Below are positions 31,421 to 45,307 of a stretch of 64,000 nt of DNA, piece by piece; the stretch's first letter is position 1, and each line of letters begins with the position of its first letter. The DNA is taken from NCBI GenBank assembly GCA_038380795.1, contig CM076259.1, forward strand, positions 21,620,977 to 21,684,976, read 5' to 3'. The notes beneath the pieces are model-generated. The model saw only the letters and a list, made by a program, of their open reading frames with translations, ran no database searches and was not told the origin of the DNA. The stretch is from Pyrocephalus nanus. Lineage: Eukaryota; Chordata; Aves; Passeriformes; Tyrannidae. A program made the translations under genes and the position numbers.

Positions 31421-34400
31421 AGAGAAAAATTCCAGCCCGTACTACACACATAGATAACTGCTGAAAAAACATGACCAAAACTATGAAAACTACCAGTTGA
31501 AATTGGGCCAATCAAGCCACCTTGGGTGAAACATAGGACCCTTTATTGCAGATACACCTCACTGGCACTTGTATAACACAATTAGCTCATGTTAACACCT
31601 TTGCAGCTCTCAAGAACAGGCCTGCTGTCCTTACTGAGCAGACACAAGTGCTCTACCTTGCAGATTGCCTCCCCAAACACTGAACTACCTGCCTCAAAAC
31701 ATGACATTTATGAAGTCCAGCTCCTGAACAGCCTCAGTCTTCTCCTCTGACACCCTGACTACTGTCAACATCCGGTCCCCTTTAAGGATCAGTCCAGCCT
31801 CTCTCTACATCTTTCTCTGTTCTCTGAAATTAACATTTCAATACTCTTCTTCATCTACATGCCAAATACCTCCTAGGCCTCTCAGAGGCCTTTTTACTAC
31901 AGGAGATACTCATGTCCTCAGATAACATTCCTCCTTTACCTCTTTACTGAGGTATTTCTCCCTTCTTATGCCACAGAGGACTGCCTTTATTGGCTCTCCC
32001 CTCCACCATACTCTTTCTTTCAAGCCATAATACTATTCTGATATACTTCTCTGCCCTATCACCTTGCAGTGTTGTCTTTTAACCCCTTTCCTATGCCACC
32101 TGAGCTACACTTGTTGGCCTCCCTTCCCAACACCTTGAGGCCTGTCTCCAAGCCTACCTCATGCACAGTGAAATTCAGTGGTAATGGCATTAACCCAGTT
32201 TTTCCTCCTTAAAACCCTCTGGATGTTCTCCTATGAGTACCTGAGAGGAGAGAGGTGGATGACAAGCTCACACTACAGCTACAGAACAAAGAAAATAATT
32301 CTTTCCTTGCTAGCAGAGCCTACATCAGCCCCTTTCTGAAAAGGCACTGAGTACATTAGGGTGTAATCACTTTGGAAGTGGCCAGTGCAGTTTCACTGTG
32401 CCACTCCCAAGTGTTTGTTTCAGTGTCTCAGCTGGAGGTTACTGTTCCCGCAGCCGAGTCATCAAACTGGATTGTCCAAGCATTTCTTAACTTTCAGTGT
32501 CAAATGGGTTCAAAGTGACTTCATCAGTAGCTCTTGGCTGACCTGGAAAACTTTGCACAGGTACGGATGAGAACCACTCTCATGGTGCACACTCTCTACT
32601 GGGATGGCAGTGAATGCTTTAAACTAGTCCCAAAAAACCTCACAAGAGCATTATCTGACAACGCCCTTTATCCACTTTCCAGCTTCACCCATTTGTCACG
32701 TCTCATTACTAAACTAAGACAACTGGACTTTAAGGGCAAGACCTTCTGTTACCCCAGGAAGTTCTAGATATTTTCCTGTCATAACAATTAAGTTATTATG
32801 ATCTGTTACCAACCCAGAAGACAATTAAGGTTGGAGTGTGTATAACCCAAAACATGATATGAGAAGTTTCAGTTCCTCATTGTTACTGTGTGTACATCAC
32901 AGGTTATACAAGATCTTTTTATATGGATGTCAAGGACATTTGAATAAGAAACACTCAACATCAAACGAATTTTGCTTCAGAGGAAAGTTCAAGAGTTTCA
33001 CTTGAAAAAAAAAAAGCCCCAAGGAGGGAAAAAAAAAATCTCCTCTACATGGTCCTCATTAAAGGCTTGAGATAAGGAAGTCTGCCAGAGAAACAAAAGT
33101 CACATGCCAGTTAACTATAGCTATGTGACACTTTAATCAAGCCTTCCTTCAAACAATTGTTGATTGCAATATCAACTAGCTGTCTGGAAGCCAGCAATAG
33201 CAATGGAGCTTTCAATCATTTTAATGAAAGTTTGGGAACGTTAGAAAAAAAGTTATCGTGGCTATGAAACCTTTGGAAACAATTTAGCAAGAAACAGCTC
33301 AGATCTAAAGCTTGGTATTTCATATTCTGTTTATTTGCTGTCCATCAAACTCTTTTGCTCAAACAAAAGAGTTCCATCTTTTGTTCCATCCTCCAACAAG
33401 TGCTGTTTCTTATGAAAATTTCAAGAGATTTCCCTTGACCCATCTTTCTCATCAAACCCACTCTTTTTTTCCTCTCTGTTCTTTAAAAGCAGCAATGGCC
33501 TTCTGAGTTATCATTTGTCCTAAGGTCTCATTTCTACTTCACAGCTTCATAACAAAAGACCTCATGTTTCTACCTGCAGATTCACTCTCTCACTAACACA
33601 GGCAAAATCTCCTACTGTTGCACTGCACAGTCTCCTGTTCTTTCTTCAGTTTTTCAATGCAGGTTGCTACACACTCTCCTGCGCTCCTGAAACCCACCAG
33701 CCATCTTGCACAAAAAGGGACTCATCCTGTTCTGCCTGGGATTGCATTGGATCAGAAGTACACAAAGGTAGGTCCTCCAGCACTGTACATTGTTTGCACC
33801 TGATTAATAAGAATCTAAATAAGCCTTTCTTGCTCTCAGTTAACAAACAGGATGATGCAGTCTTTGCTTACATTTACATAACCCAAAAAAGGAAAATAAT
33901 TGTCATTTCCAAAGTTTTACTATTGCAGTGCTTTCTTGCTATGAAGGAACAAGGCCTCTGCAAATGATGGAGATACAAAGAGCTCATATATAGGTGTCCT
34001 TCTGTATGTATGGCTGGAAATCTTGGAAATGTTTCAAGGAAGGAGGAAGAAGGAGTTACTTCCAGAACTTATTCCTCATAGCAAGTATTAATATACAGTC
34101 TTCTGGTTCATGACAGGAAGCTTACCAATCATTTTATTTACAAAGCCTCATCTGCAACAACAGGGAGATACAAACAGTGGGGTTTGGGTCGGTTCCACCA
34201 CACCCCATCATCCCCCTTTAAACCTCTATTTCCTAAGCTTTCTGCTGAGTTTAGTTTCTGGAGTATGTGTTTTGTGCACTGGTTTTCAAAAACTTTTTGA
34301 AAGGAGTTGAGAGTGGGATGATGGAGGAGTTAAGAGCAGCTACAGCTCTACCATATGCATGACAGGAAAGTACTATGTGTGTGCTGGAACTTCATGTGCA

Positions 34401-34857
34401 TGTGTAAATGGGGATGACACAAAACTGGCATCTCACACCAAGAATACACTGTCTGTGGCAAAACAAACCAGGGCTGGTATAGCAATAGGTTTTCTCCTCT
34501 TTAGTCTTACTCAGCAGGCTGGGCTTTGTTCTACCCTGAGCCCTTTGAAGATCCTTATCCTATAAAAGATACAGATACAGGTATCTTGTTTCTCTTTGGC
34601 ATGTAACTGTGTCCAGTGCAACACCGCATGTATGAAGTACTTAGCACATTTCTAAAATCTTTCTATTTCTGTACAAGTGAAAGGAAATAAAAATGTCACC
34701 AATGCCAGTAACATGTCAAAATCAGACAGAAAAATCATCATAACCATATTCATAAGCGAAGCTCATTAACTGCTTTTCGTCCAAATGGCTGTTTTTTTCC
34801 ATGGGCTGGATGGCAAGTTATATAGAACAGCAACATGTATTCCAGCCAAAACCTCAG

Positions 34858-34905
34858 ATTTCAAGAAAATTTAGCCTAAACTGCAAATTTCAAGAAAATT
34901 TAGCC
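34858..34905 (+). repeat. Short tandem duplication, 29-bp period
   Basis: The 19-mer atttcaagaaaatttagcc occurs at 34,858-34,876 and again at 34,887-34,905, separated by ten bases. Probably a local duplication whose spacer has diverged. Confidence 0.85.
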
Positions 34906-36692
34906 AGGTTCTTTACAGCATTTTTAATACTTAATTTGGTATCTAGAAAGGCTAAAAGACCACTGCCTTTAAATATTACAAACTCCAAATAGATCAAAAC
35001 AACACAAAGGAACTTTTAAAACCTAAAACTTTGTCCTAATTGAACATGAACCAGAACAAGTGAACTTTGAAAATTAGTTACTGGTCCTCTTGAATGAAGC
35101 AAAATTAGAGAGTTGGTGATCAAACCTCTCTACCCACATAGGGCAGATTCATTCCTTTAGGTTTGCTTTCAGACCAGAAGCATTCAGAGAATTCCTTGGG
35201 CTGCAACAGACTCTGCACAGTCCCCTCAGCCCTCAGTAAAATAGTTTTCCTACTTTAACTGGGCCCTGACTGTGTGCCTGCTCCTTGCTCTTCTTGGCAT
35301 TCCTTATTCATCACACCTTCTGAAGACTTTATGTTGATGGTCTCACCACCTCTGCTTTCTCCACCCTGCACTCATGAAGCTTTTTCCTTCTGCAGTTCTC
35401 GGCTGCCATCATGAAAGAGATGCTCCCTCTTTCCCTTTGAGGGTGCCACCTGATCCAGAAGGCAGTAGCCAGCCTTGGGCAAACAAGGAAGTGCCTTTCT
35501 CCTTTTAAGGACCAGCTTTGCCCTTGTCAAGAGAACAGAACACACATTAACTGTGAACAAACAAAATAATGTAAATTCAACTCACTGCGGAATTTGTCTG
35601 GCTGAACTTGAGGCATTGGAAAGCCGACTGCCTTGTCCAAGCAAGGCACCTCAGCTTCCTCAGCGGTGAGCTGAAGGTGATAAGACCTTTCAGGAAAAAC
35701 AACCAAAACAACTTCTGCAGTACAGCAGTTATGCAAGCCAGGTAGGATAAATGCCTCTCTTTTCTCATTCTTATAGCTCTTTAGCTGGCTTTTATTTTCA
35801 GGGCATTTTAGCACAAGTCATATCACACCCAGCTGGCTGCAGTAGGGAGCTGGACAAAATACTCATTCCTACACAAGCCAGCAGCAAGAAGCAAAGGGAT
35901 AAAAGCAGCACAGTCTTTGACATGCAGAGCACAATACTAAACAAGCATCCCTTGTAATGCTCATTGAAGCTAAGAAACACCTTAACACTACTGGTACTGC
36001 GAGAACCAACTCAGCTGATCAGTCTGATACATCCTCCACAGGAGTTCCCACCCAAAGGCAAATGCTTAACTGTCAAAATGAAATCTGTAGTCACAGGTGA
36101 CCTCGTGCAGGACACCAAAAAGGCTAACTTGCCTCAGCTCTAGCCAATCACCTGTCATGTGTGTGCTTTCCCACTGGTTACTGGTTTTTATGCTCCTCAG
36201 TTCCATGCAGTAAGGTATTTTGAAATCAACATCATCAATTTACTACTCCAGTAGCAATTCAAGGTCCATTTCATCACCCCTAAATGCAGTGCTAAGCCTT
36301 CTGTCTAAATTACTGGAGAAAAATCTATGTAAGATGGTGCTGTTGCCACTGTAAAGACTTTAACTGGGGAAGAGTTTTGCCTTGAAACCTGGGGTCTGCC
36401 TGTAGAAAGTTACTTCATAAAGTTTCTAAATACAAAACCAGGTCAATGCTAAAGAGCATGCAAAAGGTTTCCTTTAGCTCACATTTCAAAAACCAATCTA
36501 GAAGTTGCTTGTTAACAGTGACATGTTTTCTCTTTCTTTTTTCCACATGAGCTGCAGCAATGTCATGTACAAACACGGAGTCAGTATCAAAGGCCTTATG
36601 CAGACTTCAAGGGAGTCAGCGTTACCTGAAAGTACTTTTGTACTTTCCACATATCAGTTGAAAAATTATCAAGCCAAAACAACCTCCTTCAA

Positions 36693-36708
36693 ACACACAC
36701 ACACACAC
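36693..36708 (+). repeat. (AC)8 microsatellite
   Basis: Eight uninterrupted AC units in NME7 intron sequence. Confidence 0.92.
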
Positions 36709-39299
36709 TAAACTCCCCTCATCTTTTAATTTTTATCACAAAACAAACTCAAAAGTCTGGAAAGGTTGCATTAAAAATCTTTGTAATATTTAGCCTAACC
36801 TTCTTTCCCCTTAGCACTGTGCATTTCACCTTGATTTTCAGGTTGTCTTCTCCTGGCAAAATAGATCACTTACTGGACATCCTGACATGTTCCTCATCTT
36901 TAAATGAGCCACAGAGTTCTGTACTTGAAAGAGGGTGGCTGTAAAGGTTTGTTCAGCAAATGAAATGATCTAATCCAAATGTCAGTCAAAGCCTGTAAAA
37001 AGCGCATCTGAGGTGCAATTTTCCAAAATCAAACAGTCTTGCAATAGTAGCAGGAAGTACTCAAACTACAGTCTATTTTATTGAGAAAGCCTACTGTGGT
37101 CTGCGTGGAAAAAAAAAAATCCATCTGCTTTTCTGTTTATTTTAAAGTCAGTCAACCTCTGAACTACCTACCAGTCTGAAGCCCTGCATCTTTGGAACTT
37201 TTGTTAACGGACCTAAAATTATCTTCCATACTCCAGTGTTGGCAGTTTTTCGGAACCTCACAAGTCTGTACAAGTTGTTACACTGTCTCCTTCTCACCCT
37301 CCATCCCCTCAGGCACTTTGATTCTCTCTGTTTCACTCCCACGAATTCCCTACCACTCCTCCTCTCTGGCAGCCCAAAGGTGCTGCACCAGCTCTCCACA
37401 GGTTCTCTTCTGTGGGCAGCAAGCGTGGCACATTTGCCAGCCAGAGATAGTATTTTCACTGGTCTTGGTGCCTCTGGTTGATGTTTAAGTGATTCTAATC
37501 ATAACTGCCCAGCTCAAAAATTTATTTACTGTCACACTCGTGTGCCTATCTGCCATTGGCAGTGCGCTGAATTTAGGCAGCCACACTCCTGAGTTAAGTG
37601 TAACTAGACTGGATGGCGAAGCCTTGAAGATAATTGGCATACCAAATATAAACTGCTTGCTAAATAGGAATAAAGATAAAATATCTTGCTATCTATCTGG
37701 TCACATTATCTGGGTGCCATTGGGGATATTTACGTTACTTGACAAGCTGGAAAAAGGAAGCATTTGAAACTTAAAAGCAATTAACCCCACAAGACACCTG
37801 AGCACACAGTATAGGTGTAAATTTGATTACTAGTTCCTTTACTTTAAATTTTAAAGGTGAGATGGTCCTACTGATGCTTTTTCAATGCCTTCAAGGCATC
37901 CAGAATATCATCCATTTATTAATTCATCCGTAAAACAAGGATAAAAAAATACTAGGTGGCAAAGGATATTTTGGGATTTTATTAATTCACGTTAGCAAAA
38001 TATCTGGAGAGCCTCCAGTGAATGTCACTATGAAGTTGCAAGATATTATTTTTAGTCTGCAGATATCTTGGCTGAGTTTTCCCCAATAAGAACAAGAATA
38101 ATTATAAATTAACTTTTCCTCTGAAATTTTGGAGATGTAATTCTTTACTTGCAAAAGCAGGCCAGGTATCTGAGCTTTACACTTTGCAAAGCAGGAAAAA
38201 ATGCTTTGAAATTCTACTGAGACTTCCCTAACCAAACCACCTTCAGACCATCCACTTCAACAGAAAACAAAGATGGGCTGAAAGAAAAAATTCACAAGTC
38301 TGCCGCAAACCCAAGAGATCCATTTCATCTGATGCTTAGCATGGAACAGACATTTCCCTTCCATTCTGTGCCCTAAAGCCTATCCAATGCAACCCAGGAG
38401 TCAGCAGTGCAGCCATCTCCTCCCGCACAGTTATGAGTAGCCCTGTTCTGATGGAAAGAATCACTCATTTTTTGTGTTATAACTACTTTTTAAAAGCCCC
38501 TGCTCTGTTCAGGACTAGCTGTATTAGCCAGTGTGCCTATACATATTAACAGATCGTTCTTGGCCTAGAAAACTTCTATGAAGAGACACAAAGAGAAGAA
38601 AATAGTAGAATGGACACCATTTTTTGGAGCAGGAAACCAAGACAGACTAATTTCCCAAGGGCACAAAGAAATATACACCTCACAAGGATCACAAGTTCAC
38701 TGCCTAACTTTAAGCTCAGAGCTTTTGAATCCCAGGCCAGTTCCTCAGCTATTCCCTCTCCCTGATTTAATGCTGCTTTAATCCTTGTGTAGCACTCTGA
38801 TGATAAGCCACAGTCTGCAGAACTCAGGCCATGCCACGTCACCTATGGGAACTTGAGAGCTCGTAGGGGAACACGAAGAACTGCTGCTCTCCCCCCCTCC
38901 ACCCCGACCACGTTCCAGTCCCTCCATGTGGGAACACAATGGATACACAGAAAGACAGAAAGGTAAAACTTCTTACTAGGAATATCTGAGGGAAGTCCCA
39001 TGTGCATCCCATTGAATGCAGTCTATCATACTGTAAGGGAAAGAAGCTGATAAAAATTCAGCTCAGGTGGCCCTGCAGTGGAACAGAGAATGTCAGCCCG
39101 AATCAAACAGAACAGCAAGCCGCACCCCAAATTATTTAGTAGGTTCTCTGAATTTGAATTAATCATTTTATATCCAGCTTTTAAAATGCCTTTGTTTAGC
39201 TAACAGTTTTATCCCCAGGCAATGAGACCAGTGATACAGAATGAAAACTATTGCTGCAGTTGTTCTCATGGCTGTCAGCAACTGCAGAGAGAAGGATTT

Positions 39300-39357
39300 A
39301 TAATAATAACAATAACAACAAGAACAACAACAATAATAATAATCATCACCATCATAA
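39300..39357 (+). repeat. AAT/AAC trinucleotide microsatellite
   Basis: Mixed AAT, AAC and ATC units, T-poor and nearly G-free. Translation gives runs of Asn/His or Ile/Thr, which explains two short low-complexity open frames over it. Confidence 0.88.
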
Positions 39358-42300
39358 ATGTAAAACCAGACTACTTCTTTTTGTTACAGAAGGGAAGGCT
39401 GAGGCCACAGTATTTGTTTTCATCCACTTTGAAGCCTTAATTAATATATGCAGAAAATAACTGCAGGTACACTCTGACCACAGCATGTATTTCTTGCAAT
39501 ACTACAATGGCATGCAAAGCACCTAAGGAATTTCAGTCCATACACACCCTGTTGCAATGTACAGTACAAGGATACCTCCTCTGCTACCTAGAAAGCCAAC
39601 TGATCCCTCTTAGGGCAAACCAGCTTGAGAAACTGATAGATCTCCTTCCAGCAATGGTCAATTCCCCTCAGATCTCTCTCTTGCATACTAATTTATCATC
39701 AAGACTACACAAGATACACTGTGCTCTGCAGCTCCTTTTCTGTTTGGTTATTATTAGCTCTACCACCGAGTTACTAACCAAGCAGAGACTGAATAAGCAG
39801 TCCTCTGGGATAAGAATGAAAAGAAAAAAAGTCACGCACTTCCAAGAATTGACTATTCATAACCTACTGGCTGAAAAATATGAAACCTTTTGGGACAGTT
39901 ACAGTCAACTTCAGGATACTCAAGATCACGACATCATCATGGTTATATGGAAAAATGTCCTACTGCTGTTTTTCTACACCTTTATAACTTTCTCTCTTGT
40001 ACATTTTCATCAAGCACCTTGGTGCACTGACTCTTGCTGATTGCTACAGAGCTCTAGAAAAAGCCTGTTCTACCTTTAAAGTTCTACCTTTATTATTTTC
40101 CTAATATTTTTAAACTGAAATATTATTCATATTACTTCATAACTTGAAGTATATGTAACAGCACTACATAATCAGCATGTTCCAACTAGAAGTCAGGATG
40201 AATTTAAGTGAAGGATGAGGATATCTACAGTCAACAAAAACCTGAGTTAGGCATGTAAGCAAATGCTCTTAATCTATTCAAATCAAAGATTCTACAAACA
40301 CACAAGGTCACTGTGACCAGAATGCCAAGAAACTAAAGAAGGAGAAAATATTGTTTAGTGCAGCAATAGTATAATTTTCTTTCCCAGACAGAGTGACCTC
40401 AGAACTTTCTATATCTTCTGGAAACACTGCTCTCTTTTCCCAAGGAAGAACTGAGCCTATAAAGCAATTTTTTTTCCCAAATGCTTCTTTTCTGGGACTT
40501 TACATACTCAAAAATATTGCTGTTCAAGGTAAAAGAGTGATCTGCTGTCTGCTGTGACCAAACAGAACACAAGGGAAGCAAAGAAAACAACCATGTACAC
40601 TGAAATTAACCCAGAACCATCACGGTCTCAAAAAGGCTCTTACCTAGTGCCCTTATGGACTGAATAAACTAATGAATCTATTCCCAGAAACCTCAGCAGC
40701 TACTGCAGAAGCTTAAATAAAACAGTCCAAAGGAAGTAGGAAGGAGAAAAAAAAAAATCCTAGTAAAATAAAAAGACAGGGAATCACTAAGGAAAGTAGA
40801 CAGCTTCTGACTGCAGAGGAGACTACAGACTAACAATTATGACGACCAGCTCTTTGTGTTGCTGACAAAAACTATTTTCACAAGAGAGGATGTACTCTTA
40901 TAATTAAAAAGTATTAAAACTCTCCCATAGGCAAGGTAAATCACATTTTAACCCAATGTAGCTGTGAGAAAGAAGTCCTAGAGAGAATCCTGTGGATTAC
41001 CTTTGATCAGCCAAGCAGTGTAAAATTACATTGTGTATTTGTCTATACCAGGCTGGTATCACACTGGCAATCAGCTGATATGTTAGAAGCCTACCTATTT
41101 TTCTACAGTAATGAGAAACAAAACTCTTCTTCTCAATCCATCTAAGATACGTAAGCAGAGATACAATAAAGAAATGGTATTTTGAAATGTATTACCTAGT
41201 ATTATTTAAAAAAACAAACCAAGCAAATGCCAAAAGAAACTAGGCAAGCACTTCTAAAGCTTTGTGTGGCCACTTTTTAAATAAAATACAATCCATCAAT
41301 ATGAGATACTAAATCTGTGACACCATTCTAATGCATGGCATGTATTCAAAGCTTGGAGAGAGCAAAACCAGGAAGACGCAATCCAAACAGGACGTGGAAT
41401 CATTCATTTTGCAAAACTAGACCTGCAGATGGGACAGTTATAACCAAAACCCTGTTCAATCAGAAAAACTTCACTTCCTCAAAGCTGAATAGACAAATTT
41501 ATGTAACTCAGAGCATGTATAAAAATCTTGTGTTCATCACAGATGCTTAAAATATCACTCCTTAATGACACCCACCTACTACTTCGGGATGCACTCAGTC
41601 TGAGTGCAAAGGGAGCCTTTATGATCTCTAAGCCAGTCTTTGAGTCTTCTTTCCCACCTACCTATAGATACAATTAGTTGTTGTGACTTTGGATTAGGTT
41701 ATATATCTCCATGTGTCTGCAGAGCTCAACAGTACAAAGGCCTCGACCAAAAACCTGAGTTTTCTTAGAAAGTAAATATTCTAATTGTGACTTAAACTCT
41801 TGCAAAAATGGCTAGCCCTGTGATGCTTTGCAGGGAAAGGCCCAAAACACTAGCTGCAGGATACCCTGGCACATTAGCCATTCCGGAGAGTAGCTAGGAG
41901 GTCTCTCTGGTAGCACAGCAAGTCAAGGAAGATCAGTAACCAGTGCTGTCAATGCCTTGTGGCACATTCCTGCTCTCCTTCAGTCTCTGGGCTCATGTTA
42001 AGCTTCACTCCTCTTGCTAAAATAGGATAAACTATTCCAGCCTGGAACTAGGCAAGAGGTACCCAGGAAGAATCAGTTCAAAGCCAGAGACAGACTGACA
42101 TAAGGGAAAGATGGGAATGCAGATGGGAGCCCTGAGGCTTCTGAAGTTGATGTTACTTTCCAGGAGGGCATACAGAATCTTTGACAAAATCTTGTTAACT
42201 TTCTGAAAATGTCCAGAAATTGCAGTTAAGAAAGTGTCTTGTTGTCAGGTGATACTGAAATATCACAGTGTCAGGTGGCAGAGGAAACTATCACAAAAAC

Positions 42301-45266
42301 CAACCTACATCAGCTAGAGGAGCTTTGGTAGCTCGCTAAGAAAAAAACAGAAAGGATTTTAGCAATGGGAAATTAGATGCAAATGTACTCTCAGTTCTCT
42401 CCCAGAGGTCATCAGCACCTTCTCTCTAGAGGATGAAAGCAGCAGACTCCTCCATTATTGTGCCTCTGTGGGCCTGGTAACAAACAATGCAGTATCTTTT
42501 ACCATCTGCTTTACCAAATTACTGTAATTTGGTACCACTGAATCCAAGTCCAGTGACCTCACATCCAGATTTATTTAGGCAGCAAAAGTTTCATTGTTGA
42601 CACGTTCAAGTTCAGTAGCTCTGGAGCCTCAGACAAGGAGTGGCAAATAAAAGGGTTTTTTTCCAAACTGTAACCTTGCCAACACGCCTCAATCACGTTG
42701 GATTTAAAGCAGAGTTTGGTCTCGAGGGCTCTGTCAGTATTTAGTCTCCTGATGGAGACTGTCAGTCACCACTAATAACAGCAATTTTCAACACACATGC
42801 ACCTACCCATCAAGAATCAAAGCGAGCCTACAAGCTCCAGCTCCACATGACACTGAACAGCCATCACATGACAGCAACCTTCTGGCAATAACAACTCACA
42901 TTTAAAGCAAGCCACTTGCAAGTAAAAGGTTCCTCCACCGCTGCTCTGACTTTTGTTCTAATCTACACACAAAGGCATGCTTCTGTGAGGCTGAAGTCCC
43001 TCTTCCCAAAGGATTGCCCATAACCTGCAAAGGGTGGCTTGGAGAAAGAGCTCTAAGAAAGTCACATCAAAATAGTAACCAGATCATGTAAATGTGCCCC
43101 TACAAAGCACATACACACACGATTAAAGTGAACAGGGGAGTAGTGACGTGGTGTCGAGGGATGGCAGACCTCCACAGCACCTATTCAGAAACAAAAGAAA
43201 CATCAGGAAAACTTACTGTGAACACTGAATTCATGCCTGTAAAAATTAATTCTTGGATTCTTAACTCTCAGCTGCTCCCAGGGCTACACAGAGGTTTGAG
43301 AGAAAGAACAAATATGATGGTTCTGTATCAGTCATGTTTCTGGTGCAGCTAGTGCAGATTCCATCCATTTTAAACCAGGGAAAGCAACTCACTGACACAG
43401 GTATGGTGTTAGGCATCCACACAGACATACAGACACAGGCAAGAAGCTATAACACTTCTGGAGGTAAATTACAAATCATACCCCAACATATTGACAGTCT
43501 AAAGCAGTGGTGACAACTCCTAGTTGCAGTCACACTCCAGCTGTGGGTCATTAGAGCACAGTTATCTTAACCCTGCCTATCTTCTACATCCCCTGCCTGT
43601 GCCCAGAGGGCTGACATGGAGCAAGACAGAAGTCCTGAACCCACAGAGACTTTGGGCTTTATGAATCAGTAGCATCAGCTCAAAAAAAAAAATGGGCTGC
43701 ACTAGAAGGAAGAATCTACCTCCACAGACATCTCTTCAGGCAAAAATTACTATGTCTCCCGACTAAGAGGCCTTAGCACTGTCTAGAACACTTTTTCACT
43801 AGGCTTGCAGAGGCTGATGTGGAAATTAAAAACTGAAAGGACAGAGTCAGATGATTGACCCTAAATAACATCTAAGCAATTCAGTCATGCCTTTCCCATT
43901 GCTGGCTTAGACAGCAGGATATTATAACTGGTATTGATTGGTCTGTTTGCTACCCTAGCTGATAATGGTTTGGATCTGAATGAAAGTTTTTATTTTTATT
44001 ACATGACTCAGAGTATCTGAGCAGATAATCAATTATATTAAAATCTTATTCATTAAAGAATTAGATAGAAAAAAAATCTTATTTCTCTTGAAACACATTA
44101 TGTACTTCATTGTCAACACTCTTACTCACTAGGCTATAGGGAGAATCCACACTAAAAAAACTATGAAGGTATTACCAGAAAATGAGTACTTGGAAGCTTA
44201 AAAAATAATCTTTGCATTCCTTTATATCTTCCACTGAACTATTCTCTACGTGATGTAATGTGAAAATGTCATGCTGCTAATGTAGTTCTAGGAATGAACA
44301 TGAACATTTTTGGCCTTGCATATAGAAATTTTTCAGTGTTAGAGATTCACAGGAGGTCTATACAAACAAAAATCTTATAGCAACAGTGCTCTTTGGCTCA
44401 TACTGTTATCCCTATTTAACTGATGTGATTAACTGAGGCAGAAACATATTGAACTTTTTGTCCAAGGTCACAGAGTGAGGTCAGGAATGGAGCTAAAGCA
44501 GACTCCAGCTCTTTCAGTTCACTGCTTTGTTTTAAATCACCTAATCTTCTTTTCAGCTCTTTGATGCAAAAGTAAAAAAGACTGGTAATACACTGTTACC
44601 CATAAAAGTGCAAATCCCCAGTGTAAAAAGAATGCAGGTTAGGATTTAAAGCAAGTGTATGAAAATCCCTTTTCAGCCCACTGGATGCAGAAATATTGCA
44701 GCACATCCCATCACTTTAATAATATCTCACAACAGAAGGTACTTGACTCACGTTTAATGTACTGCCAATCCCAACTAAAAGCTCTTAAGAATACCAAAAG
44801 TTATGCAATCAGCCAGGAACACGTAGCTAATGAAGACTCCTGGAATCGCGTGTTCTAACCAACTTTTTCATTTGTGTATGAAGAAAGTTCAAAAGAAAAA
44901 AATAAATGCAATATACCCAATTTCTACAGCATTTTACAAGTGCCTTACAAACAGTAATCATCTCAACGATTCCATCTTCAACAAAAATTTTACCAGCAGC
45001 TATTTCAAGGCAGAAGCTGCACGAAGATGATGCGAAAACTGAAGCTGTAGCTTCAGACCAAAGTGTTAACAAAAAGCCTCCCAGTGCTCCAGAGGCCAAA
45101 AATACACAAATATTAGTGAAATGAAATATCGATGCCAGCAAGCCCAAGCAGTGACACGATTTCCTGGCCACCATCACCCTGTTCCAAGGTCTTGCATTAC
45201 AGACATTGCGTCCTGGTCCATATTAAAGAAAGTCAAATCAATGCAGATCAAATCAAATGCACATTG

Positions 45267-45267
<1 letters not shown>

Positions 45268-45304
<37 letters not shown>
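45268..45304 (+). repeat. Poly-T tract of 37 bases
   Basis: 37 uninterrupted T (poly-A on the NME7 sense strand). A second 17-T run follows at 45,380-45,396. I see no target-site duplication or coding remnant to mark a retroposed copy. Confidence 0.93.
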
Positions 45305-45307
<3 letters not shown>

